A stretch of 7,809 nucleotides of DNA from Planctomycetaceae bacterium (GTDB taxonomy: Bacteria; Planctomycetota; Planctomycetia; Pirellulales; Pirellulaceae). The DNA is taken from positions 1-7,809 of the forward strand of contig SKVE01000713.1 of NCBI GenBank assembly GCA_007129635.1, in the 5' to 3' direction. This document shows, piece after piece, positions 1 through 5,308 of this stretch. Below the pieces are notes generated by a model, which was not told where the DNA came from, searched no databases, and saw only the letters and a list, made by a program, of their open reading frames with translations. The position numbers and the translations under genes were made by a program. How positions within the stretch are numbered: the first letter of the stretch is position 1; every line of letters starts with the position of its first letter.

Positions 1-525
1 CGGCGGCATGCTGCCGGGGCGGGTCGCATTGAGCCGCGCGTACCAATCGGCGAATTGCTGGTACCTGGCAGCCGCCTCGTCGAACCGCGGCTCGACGCCA
101 CGGACTCGATAAGTCACCAACCGATTCCCCAAGACGTACCACTGATCGACGCCATCAGACTCTTTCTCGACCGGATTGTCCGCAGTGTCGGCCATCACGC
201 CGCCCATCTGGTTCAGCTTGACTTTCATGGCCGCAGTGAATTCTAGCAGCTCATGAGTGCTGACGGTCGTCTTTACTCGACGTTGTCCATCCAGCAGAAC
301 AATCCGACCTCGCGCAGGATCGAATACCGTGGTCTCCGCCGGTCCCATCTGCGGGAAATCGTAGACCATCCCGTCAGAGAAGATCGTGATGCTCTGAGCA
401 AACGGCTCGCGATTGTCTCCAGAGAAAACGTCGGTGTCGATCCGAAAGGGTTCGTGTTGAGCTTCCGCCAAACCAGCTCCTATCAGAACCAGAGTAACCA
501 CGGCAACCATCCAAGCGTTTCTCAT
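1..525 (-). CDS. Secreted protein of unknown function (partial, 3' end outside window)
   Basis: This reading frame starts with ATG at 525 on the minus strand and stays open for 175 codons to the window edge, so the C-terminus is missing. Residues 1-22 (MRNAWMVAVVTLVLIGAGLAEA) form a classical Sec signal peptide with a hydrophobic core and an A-x-A-like end, followed by QHEPF; the product is probably periplasmic or outside the cell. The mature part is polar, seems rich in beta strands, and contains FDPARGRIVLLDGQRR near residues 68-83, followed by a helical stretch (HELLEFTAAMKVKLNQ). I recall no named domain; the style matches short exported proteins of unknown function in planctomycetes. The upstream ribosome site is weak: only GGAAA about ten bases before the ATG. 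The gene is divergent from the PDZ-protein gene at 882. The coding call rests on the signal peptide and uninterrupted frame; no function is proposed. Confidence 0.72.
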   Translation of the reverse strand, partial: MRNAWMVAVVTLVLIGAGLAEAQHEPFRIDTDVFSGDNREPFAQSITIFSDGMVYDFPQMGPAETTVFDPARGRIVLLDGQRRVKTTVSTHELLEFTAAMKVKLNQMGGVMADTADNPVEKESDGVDQWYVLGNRLVTYRVRGVEPRFDEAAARYQQFADWYARLNATRPGSMPP

Positions 526-591
526 GGTAAGCGTTTCCGAGCGAATCTGAAATCCAGGGTACGTTGAGACGAGCACACAGGGCGAGCTAGC

Positions 592-621
592 GGTATAACG
601 CAAAAGCTGGTTTCATGTCTA
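592..621 (-). promoter_or_regulatory. Candidate sigma70-like promoter for the minus-strand secreted-protein gene
   Basis: On the minus strand, TAGACA (621-616, five of six matches to TTGACA) is followed after 18 bases by TATACC (597-592, four of six matches to TATAAT). Transcription would begin near 585 and leave a leader of about 60 bases before the ATG at 525. Planctomycete promoter rules are poorly known, and matches of this quality can arise by chance. Confidence 0.3.
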
Positions 622-685
622 TCGCAATCGAAGAAGTTTCCCCCGAGCGCCGCTGAACGGACTTTTGATCGCCAGATAAGCACCC

Positions 686-705
686 AAACGCTCGCAAACG
701 CTCGC
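686..705. repeat. 10-bp perfect tandem duplication
   Basis: AAACGCTCGC occurs twice with no gap (686-695 and 696-705) in the divergent spacer. It could be a slippage product or a tandem binding site for a regulator. Nothing else in the window supports either reading. Confidence 0.5.
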
Positions 706-881
706 ACTGCTTGCAATGGATGCAACTAGTTTTCCAGGACTGGCGACCACCCCTATTAGAACTGGTCTTTATTTCCAGGGGACTTTGAAGGCCAAGCGGC
801 CTGGCCGAGAGAACCCCAGTTTGGAACAATAGAGGGATCGAAAACCGATCTGTCTTTCCTCCGAAACGAAGATTGCAGCTC

Positions 882-2075
882 ATGAAGCCTACCGTCCGAC
901 TGACGTTCTTGCTGTTGATAACCTACCCTTTGCTGGCCGAGCCTTGGCCAGGATTCGTTCCCGCCGGGCTGACGGTGGGGATCGCTGCGGATCAGGACCA
1001 ATCGCCCTCGCCTGCGACCGTTTCGTCACCGGATCCTGATCGGATTCTGAAGTGGGTCCAAGAGCTGGATTCCGATCGATTTGTGGAGCGTGAGTTGGCG
1101 ACGACACGATTGATCGAGGCGGGTACTGCGGCGATCGCCCCCGTGACCCAGGCTTTGGAGAGCAACAACTTGGAGGTAACCACCCGCGGCGTCCACATCC
1201 TTCAGGAACTCGCCTTGGAATCGGATCTGGCGATATCCAAGGCCGCCCGCGCCGCATTGGAGAAGGTCGCCACCCCGCGCGTGACCTCAGCGGCCCGTCG
1301 GGCTGCCGAGGCCCTGTCACGACTGGATCTAATCCGGCACGAACGGGCGTTGCTTGATCTCAAACAACTGGGAGCCGTGGTCGACGAAAGCCATTCCCCC
1401 ATGGGATTCCAGATGATCGAACAGTTATCGATCGAGATCGGCGATCAGTGGCGAGGCAAGTCCACCGATCTGGTTCGCCTGGCTTGGCTGCGATCGGTCG
1501 ACCAACTGATCCTGAGCCATCCTCAGTGCGACGATGAAACGCTGGCGCTGGTCGCCCAAATCCCGGATCTACCGGCATTGACCATCCGCCGAGCGAACGT
1601 TTCCAACGACGGCATCGCCCATTTGCGGCACTTGGACAATCTGCGGACGCTGAACGTGCTGTACTGTCCCATCGGCGACGAAACCGTGGCCAGTCTTCGA
1701 GAAATCACAAGCTTGGGCAGGCTGCGACTGTTTGGCACGCGAGTCTCTGCGGAAGGACGCGAGCGGCTGGTCGAAGCCCTGCCGCAAACCGAGATCGATG
1801 TGCGAGGCGGAGCGTTTCTGGGGATCGGCTGTGATCCCACGCAACCCGGTTGCATCATCAACACCGTACGCCCCGGTACGGCTGCGGAGCGAGCCGGTTT
1901 GCAGGTGGGCGATCTGATCGCAAAGTACGAGGGTCAAGCGGTGCGTGACTTCGAGGAATTGACGGCGGCCATCGCTCAGAACAGTCCCGGCGAAACGGTG
2001 ACCCTGCAGGTTGTGCGCGGGGATCAGACGCTCGAAAAACCGCTCGAACTCGGCGCTTGGGAACGCCTGGACTAA
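882..2075 (+). CDS. Exported HEAT-like / leucine-rich repeat / PDZ domain protein
   Basis: A 397-residue protein beginning at the ATG at 882; an in-frame TTG at 873 is possible, but the ATG gives a clean signal peptide (MKPTVRLTFLLLITYPLLAE). Residues 52-145 are helical and Ala/Leu-rich with HEAT-like spacing (FVERELATTRLIEAGTAAIA, then ARAALEKVA and ARRAAEALSRL). Residues about 203-305 carry leucine-rich repeats of the RNI-like type (LPALTIRRANVSNDGIAHL, LDNLRTLNVLYCPIGDETV, LGRLRLFGTRVS). Residues about 310-393 form a PDZ domain with carboxylate-binding loop FLGIG, the PGTAAERAGLQVGDLI core and the ETVTLQVVRG end strand. No protease or other enzyme domain is present, so it is probably a periplasmic scaffold or adaptor; that role is inferred from domain content. 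It is transcribed alone, divergent from the gene to its left and convergent with the cyclase gene. The ribosome site is weak (GAAG about ten bases upstream). Confidence 0.88.
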   Translation: MKPTVRLTFLLLITYPLLAEPWPGFVPAGLTVGIAADQDQSPSPATVSSPDPDRILKWVQELDSDRFVERELATTRLIEAGTAAIAPVTQALESNNLEVTTRGVHILQELALESDLAISKAARAALEKVATPRVTSAARRAAEALSRLDLIRHERALLDLKQLGAVVDESHSPMGFQMIEQLSIEIGDQWRGKSTDLVRLAWLRSVDQLILSHPQCDDETLALVAQIPDLPALTIRRANVSNDGIAHLRHLDNLRTLNVLYCPIGDETVASLREITSLGRLRLFGTRVSAEGRERLVEALPQTEIDVRGGAFLGIGCDPTQPGCIINTVRPGTAAERAGLQVGDLIAKYEGQAVRDFEELTAAIAQNSPGETVTLQVVRGDQTLEKPLELGAWERLD

Positions 2076-2080
2076 GCAAC

Positions 2081-2149
2081 CTCGAAAATCGTAGCAGGCA
2101 CACTCCGTGTGCCGTCCGCGGTTTACGGCACACGGAGTGTGCCTACTAC
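2081..2149 (-). terminator. Possible transcription terminator between convergent genes
   Basis: The palindrome lies 15 bases beyond the PDZ-protein stop (2075) and 33 bases beyond the cyclase stop (2183 on the minus strand). For minus-strand transcripts the stem is followed by GATTTTC, a short U-run; on the plus strand only TTT follows, after TACTAC. A strong stem between converging genes suits termination in either direction, but neither side has the long U-tract of a classical intrinsic terminator. Confidence 0.4.
2091..2149. repeat. 59-bp palindromic element with a hairpin nested in each arm (REP/MITE-like)
   Basis: Two 25-base arms (2091-2115 and 2125-2149) are reverse complements at 24 of 25 positions; the one mismatch is 2095 against 2145. 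They flank a nine-base loop, CCGCGGTTT. Each arm is itself a hairpin: GGCACAC-TCC-GTGTGCC at 2097-2113 and GGCACAC-GGA-GTGTGCC at 2127-2143. The element can therefore fold as one long stem or as two small stems. It fills most of the gap between two convergent stop codons. I recall similar CACACTCCGTGTG elements scattered through Rhodopirellula-like genomes, but could not search for copies here. Confidence 0.85.
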
Positions 2150-2182
2150 TTTGGAATAGAACCACGTATTCCTGCGCAGTCC

Positions 2183-3979
2183 CTAAGCTGGCAGCGAGCG
2201 GCTTGCCCGGGCCAGCGCGGCGACGGTGAACAGCACGGGATACAACCTCTCGTAATACCAGAGCTTGGCGAAGTAGAATCCGATGGGCGATGCCTGGACG
2301 AATCGCCCGTCCTCCACACGCTCGATCAACCAGGCCGCTCCCCGCCAACCAGCCTGCGACGCCGCCGGATGGTCCTGAAAGGATAACAACGCCTCGACGG
2401 CCAACGCGGTCTCTTCGATGCTGCCTGCTGCGGGGCGGCCCGCAGGGTCGACCAGCTTCCTACCGCCTCCCCAACTGCCGTCCTGATTTTGAGCGTTGCA
2501 CAGCCAATCGATTCCGCGACGCACCGCGCCGGTTACCCTGTCCGGCCAGCAGGCGTAGGCCAGCAGGACTTTGGCCGTGCCGTAGACCGGGTTCTCTTCC
2601 GCTGGGTGATCCTGGTTGCCGAACCATAGCGGAACCCAACTGCCGTCGGCACGCTGTTGGCGATCCAGGAAGCGAAATCCGCGACGCACCGAACGTTGGG
2701 TCGTCGCCGCCGCCGGATGATCTCGCCAGGCCGCCAAGGCTCGCAGGGCATGAGCGGTCAAATCGGCGCCGCTACGATCGAACGGCAGGCGGCCCCAACC
2801 ACGACAAAACGTCGGCCATCCGCCATCCCCGTTCTGCAACGTGTCTAGCCAGCGTAGCCCCGCGCCGGCCGCTTGATCGATCCGCGTTCGATCCTCGGGC
2901 CGGCACGACCGAGCGTCTCGCCAGGCCGCCAGTGCCAGCAGAGCTCCGGGCGTATCATCCGCGTCCGGCACGGCGCCGCTCAGGTCGCTCCAACCCCAAC
3001 CGCCCGGATCGGCGCCCGTGAACGGATGGCGGCACCGATGCTGGCAGCTCAGCAGCCAGTCCAAACAGTCCAGTTTCGCCACATCCTCACCCGACGCAGA
3101 CAAACCGATGATCGCCAGCGTCGTGGTCCACGTGGCCAGATTCGTGTCGATCGGCAGACTGCCATCCGGTCGGACGGAATCCAGCAGAAAACGGACTCCC
3201 GATCGCACCACCGGATGTTCGGCGCGTCCCGTCGCCGCCAGACTCATCACCACAAAACTGGTCAGCGGGGCGGCTTCCAAATACCCGCCGCTGTCCGGCT
3301 GCATGGCTTGCAGGACTCGCAGACTGGGCGCTACAGATATCCGGCGCATCCAACGCATCCACGGCCAACGCGGTGGGTCGTGGAAGTATCGAGCCTGGCC
3401 GATGGCGACCAATGCCGGGACGGCGTAACTGACAACCGGCAATCGTACGAACCGGTAGAACCGCTGAGGCAGGCAAGCCAGCTCGAAAGGCAACGGCGGT
3501 ACATCGCGCCACGACGCCAGACCGGCCAGCGCCCGATTGGTCAGGATCGGAACGGCGAACGTTTTGTCTCGTCCGTATCGACGCCGCAGCCCGGCAACGT
3601 CGCCCTGCTGGGCGATGTACTCGGCAGCTCGATCGATCAGCTCGGGGTACTGTTCGGCCACGCCCGCCAATCGGAAAGCCGCCTGGACCAGCATCGTGGT
3701 TGCGATGTTCGAATCACTAAGATCCGTATCACCCCAGCCACCGTCCTGGTTGACGCTGGACGCCAGGTACTCGATACCAGCCTGGATGGCTCGCTGCAAC
3801 TCTTCCGTCCGGCCACCCCGATCGCGCACCAAGGACCAGGCGCTGACCGCCGTCGCCGTGGACAGGGCCGAAGTCGATAACTGGCCCGTCCAGTGACCCG
3901 CAGCGACTCGTTCGGCCAGCAGGTGCCGCCGAGCCACATCGAGCGCTGCGGTCAGACGCGTCGCCGAGATTCGATTCAC
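2183..3979 (-). CDS. Squalene-hopene-cyclase-like class II terpene cyclase
   Basis: A 598-residue protein of the squalene-hopene cyclase / prenyltransferase alpha-barrel family, which cyclises squalene or related polyprenes by protonation and normally sits on the membrane. The protonating DxDD motif is intact: PDADDT at 338-343, just after GGWGWSDL. QW-type repeats appear at QDGGWGD (78-84), QNGDGGW (382-388), QQRADGSW (441-448) and QNQDGSW (497-503). Conserved blocks YGRDKTFAVPILTNRAL (135-151) and PPLPFELACLPQRFY (161-175), DLTAHALRAL (406-415) and the end GFYFAKLWYYERLYP (567-581) all match the family. It is somewhat shorter than usual (about 630-720 residues). Translation starts at GTG (3979), overlapping the upstream ThuA stop as GTGA with no clear ribosome site of its own, so coupling is likely. 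Substrate is uncertain: squalene giving hopanoid is the default, but C35 or other isoprenoid cyclases share these motifs, and no hpn gene lies in the window. Confidence 0.85.
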   Translation of the reverse strand: MNRISATRLTAALDVARRHLLAERVAAGHWTGQLSTSALSTATAVSAWSLVRDRGGRTEELQRAIQAGIEYLASSVNQDGGWGDTDLSDSNIATTMLVQAAFRLAGVAEQYPELIDRAAEYIAQQGDVAGLRRRYGRDKTFAVPILTNRALAGLASWRDVPPLPFELACLPQRFYRFVRLPVVSYAVPALVAIGQARYFHDPPRWPWMRWMRRISVAPSLRVLQAMQPDSGGYLEAAPLTSFVVMSLAATGRAEHPVVRSGVRFLLDSVRPDGSLPIDTNLATWTTTLAIIGLSASGEDVAKLDCLDWLLSCQHRCRHPFTGADPGGWGWSDLSGAVPDADDTPGALLALAAWRDARSCRPEDRTRIDQAAGAGLRWLDTLQNGDGGWPTFCRGWGRLPFDRSGADLTAHALRALAAWRDHPAAATTQRSVRRGFRFLDRQQRADGSWVPLWFGNQDHPAEENPVYGTAKVLLAYACWPDRVTGAVRRGIDWLCNAQNQDGSWGGGRKLVDPAGRPAAGSIEETALAVEALLSFQDHPAASQAGWRGAAWLIERVEDGRFVQASPIGFYFAKLWYYERLYPVLFTVAALARASRSLPA

Positions 3980-4917
3980 GGTCGTTTAGGAGCCGGCGCG
4001 ATCGCGGGGCGCGAGGCCAGCACGGCGCTGGGCGTCGCATCCGCCGCCAGGTCGCCCAAAGCGAACTGGATGCCGTCCATGAAATGGTGCAAGAGCGCCG
4101 GAGTCCAAAAAATGTGGTTGTTGTGACCGAACGAAGAATAGAAGACGCGGCCTTCACCAAAGTCGCGGATCCAGGCCAGCGCATTGTCCCCGTCCGCCCG
4201 GCCAGGCAGGTTTTCCTTCTTCGTCATGTCCAAGCCCAAGAGGATTCGCAGGTTGTCCCGCGAATACGGATCCTTGAACTGGTACAGCTCGTCATTGACC
4301 CAGAATCCCTGACCGGCGAACGCCCGATTCAATGGATGATCCGGCTCTTCCACCTGCACGGCCCAGGTGCCGCCCGCCGTCCACGGATGCCCGTCGAACA
4401 GGCCGCCCATCATCTCGGCCGCCTCGGGCCAATTGTAGAAGTTGTCCGTAGCCGCGTGGATCCCAATAACTCCTTTGCCGCCGCGTACGAAGTCCAGCAA
4501 AGCCTTGCGATGCTGCGGGTTCTCGAAACTCAGCCGCGACGTGTTGTTGAACACCACCCCATCGAATTCGTTCAAAAACGAGGGGTCGAACGCCGACATG
4601 TCTTTGCTGACCACCATCTCCCAAACGCCCGTCTTTTCGCCGATCAATTCCAACGCCGCGTTGCCTCGGTTGATCGCGCCGTGTATGAACCCCTCGCATC
4701 GGTAAAACACCAGCAACCGCCGCGACTTTTTGGGCTTAGCCGTCGGCTGCTCGGGAGCCGCTTCTGCGATATTTTGCAATTCGTTCTTGGGGACGGGCTG
4801 CAATTCGGGAGTAGCCCAGGCGCAACGCGTGAACACCGAAGGCAACGCCGCCGCACCGGCAATCGCAGCACCGGTGGCCAAAAATCCTCGGCGAGAAACC
4901 TGATCTCGGTTGGTCAT
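3976..4917 (-). CDS. Tat-exported ThuA-domain protein
   Basis: The chosen start is the ATG at 4917, seven bases after AAGGAG; the frame is open further upstream to 5061, but that extension is Arg/Gly-rich and has no comparable site. The product is 313 residues. Residues 8-35 form a twin-arginine signal (SRRGFLATG, then an Ala-rich core ending CAWA), so it should be folded before export. A proline/lysine-rich linker follows to about 65. Residues about 66-290 are a ThuA domain, a class I glutamine-amidotransferase-like fold: RRLLVFYRCEGFIHG, GKGVIGIHAATDNF (148-160), GHPW (176-179), NDELYQF (208-214), and ALAWIRDFGEGRVFYSSFGH (246-265). The nucleophile elbow reads GIHAA with no Cys, so amidotransferase chemistry is not expected. 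ThuA proteins are linked to sugar or trehalose use and abound in planctomycetes, but their reaction is unsettled. It is the first gene of an operon with the cyclase. Confidence 0.9.
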   Translation of the reverse strand: MTNRDQVSRRGFLATGAAIAGAAALPSVFTRCAWATPELQPVPKNELQNIAEAAPEQPTAKPKKSRRLLVFYRCEGFIHGAINRGNAALELIGEKTGVWEMVVSKDMSAFDPSFLNEFDGVVFNNTSRLSFENPQHRKALLDFVRGGKGVIGIHAATDNFYNWPEAAEMMGGLFDGHPWTAGGTWAVQVEEPDHPLNRAFAGQGFWVNDELYQFKDPYSRDNLRILLGLDMTKKENLPGRADGDNALAWIRDFGEGRVFYSSFGHNNHIFWTPALLHHFMDGIQFALGDLAADATPSAVLASRPAIAPAPKRP

Positions 4918-4924
4918 CGTCAAA

Positions 4925-4930
4925 CTCCTT
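4925..4930 (-). promoter_or_regulatory. Ribosome binding site deciding the ThuA start
   Basis: AAGGAG on the minus strand, seven bases before the ATG at 4917, is a strong Shine-Dalgarno match. It lies inside the longer open frame that reaches 5061, and so argues for the shorter protein that begins directly with the Tat signal. Confidence 0.8.
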
Positions 4931-5070
4931 GCGTAGATGTTGCGTTTCGTTCCAGCCACAACGCGGTCGACGACACCAGGCCGGCTGCTCGCCCAACCCA
5001 TCCGTCCCCGCTCCCCTTTCCTTCTCCCCCCCAGTGTAATCGACCCCATCCAGACAGCCAAGCAGCTCCT

Positions 5071-5113
5071 GTTGAATCAGAGCCCCGGCAGCGGTTGAGC
5101 CGTCTGGTTCAAC
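5071..5113. repeat. Inverted repeat, potential RNA hairpin
   Basis: GTTGAATCAGA (5071-5081) and TCTGGTTCAAC (5103-5113) pair over 11 positions, ten Watson-Crick plus one U-G in a plus-strand transcript. The 21-base loop contains a further short pairing, CGGC (5086-5089) with GCCG (5099-5102). No U-run follows on either strand, so an intrinsic terminator is unlikely. It could be a protein-binding site or a leader structure for the ThuA operon. Confidence 0.4.
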
Positions 5114-5196
5114 GGAGTGTTTGCATGTCCAGCATCACTTCCGCCGCCTCGATTGACGACACAAGGCACCCTTCAATCCGAAATGAATCCCTCCAC

Positions 5197-5215
5197 ATTG
5201 TGTATACTAGACAAT
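5197..5215. promoter_or_regulatory. Imperfect inverted repeat, operator candidate
   Basis: ATTGTGTA (5197-5204) and TAGACAAT (5208-5215) are reverse complements at seven of eight positions around a three-base centre. TATACT (5203-5208), a good -10-like hexamer, overlaps the centre, although no matching -35 lies at the right distance on the plus strand. The site is about 33 bases upstream of the better promoter and could bind a dimeric regulator. Confidence 0.3.
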
Positions 5216-5247
5216 CATAAGAAGCAAGAAAAAGAAATATGTCGCTA

Positions 5248-5275
5248 TTGACGTATTTCGTTTTTGACGTACACT
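5248..5275 (+). promoter_or_regulatory. Sigma70-like promoter for the ATPase operon
   Basis: TTGACG (5248-5253, five of six matches) is followed after 16 bases by TACACT (5270-5275, four of six matches). Transcription would start near 5282, about 27 bases before the ATG at 5309 and just upstream of its ribosome site. A purine-rich A-tract (5219-5239) lies directly upstream of the -35 and resembles an UP element. The -35 is part of TTGACGTA (5248-5255), repeated exactly at 5264-5271 with 16-base periodicity. The second copy overlaps the start of the -10, so a regulator bound to this direct repeat could block RNA polymerase. Confidence 0.5.
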
Positions 5276-5295
5276 TAACTTATCCGAGCCAAGTT

Positions 5296-5300
5296 GGAGG
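5296..5300 (+). promoter_or_regulatory. Ribosome binding site of the first ATPase gene
   Basis: GGAGG, eight bases before the ATG at 5309, is a near-perfect Shine-Dalgarno sequence. It rules in favour of that ATG over the in-frame TTG at 5294, which overlaps the site itself. Confidence 0.85.
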
Positions 5301-5308
5301 AAATCGAC

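Larger units (their letters stand above)
526..881. other. Divergent intergenic spacer between two secreted-protein genes
   Basis: These 356 bases separate the minus-strand gene ending its leader at 526 from the plus-strand gene at 882, so both promoters should lie here. I see one fair minus-facing promoter candidate (592-621, listed separately). For the plus strand there is only a weak pair, TTTCCA at 731-736 and TATTAG at 754-759, 17 bases apart, each matching four of six consensus positions. There is a perfect tandem duplication of AAACGCTCGC at 686-705 and a short inverted repeat, GGCCA at 790-794 with TGGCC at 802-806. Short minus-strand reading frames cross this region, but they show no domain or ribosome site and are not called. 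I see no RNA gene. Confidence 0.6.
4918..5308. other. Divergent intergenic spacer between ThuA-cyclase operon and ATPase operon
   Basis: This 391-base spacer must hold the start signals of both operons. Its left half is GC-rich and contains a pyrimidine tract (5011-5032) and a hairpin-forming inverted repeat (5071-5113). Its right end is strikingly AT-rich: only 36 of the 100 bases from 5191 to 5290 are G or C. That part holds an imperfect inverted repeat, a purine-rich A-tract, a direct repeat and a plus-facing promoter, listed separately. I found no convincing minus-facing promoter for the ThuA gene. Long antisense frames that enter this region from both sides look like shadows of the flanking genes. 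Confidence 0.6.

Noticed and set aside
587..883. A 98-codon minus-strand frame in the divergent spacer
   Set aside because: It has no ribosome site, domain or signal peptide, and it would cover the start region expected for the plus-strand gene at 882.
1569..2348. A 259-codon minus-strand frame spanning the PDZ gene end, the palindrome and the cyclase end
   Set aside because: It overlaps two real genes and reads through the palindrome, giving the RHTPCAV/RHTECA peptide that the repeat produces on either strand.
2873..3880. A 335-codon plus-strand open frame opposite the cyclase gene
   Set aside because: The composition is typical of a shadow (Arg, Gln, Pro rich), and the minus strand carries the unmistakable DxDD and QW motifs.
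5011..5032. A 22-base pyrimidine tract (purine-rich on the minus strand) as a ribosome site for a longer ThuA protein
   Set aside because: The in-frame upstream extension would bury the Tat signal, and the AAGGAG at 4925-4930 is ideally placed for the shorter start.
5071..5113. A possible tRNA or tRNA fragment, because GGTTCAA resembles a T-loop
   Set aside because: There is no acceptor stem, anticodon arm or correctly spaced D-arm on either strand; it is only a simple stem-loop.
4084..5220. A 378-codon plus-strand open frame opposite the ThuA gene
   Set aside because: The opposite strand encodes a Tat signal and a clear ThuA domain with a good ribosome site. This frame is Arg/Gln-rich, has no domain, and runs through the divergent spacer.
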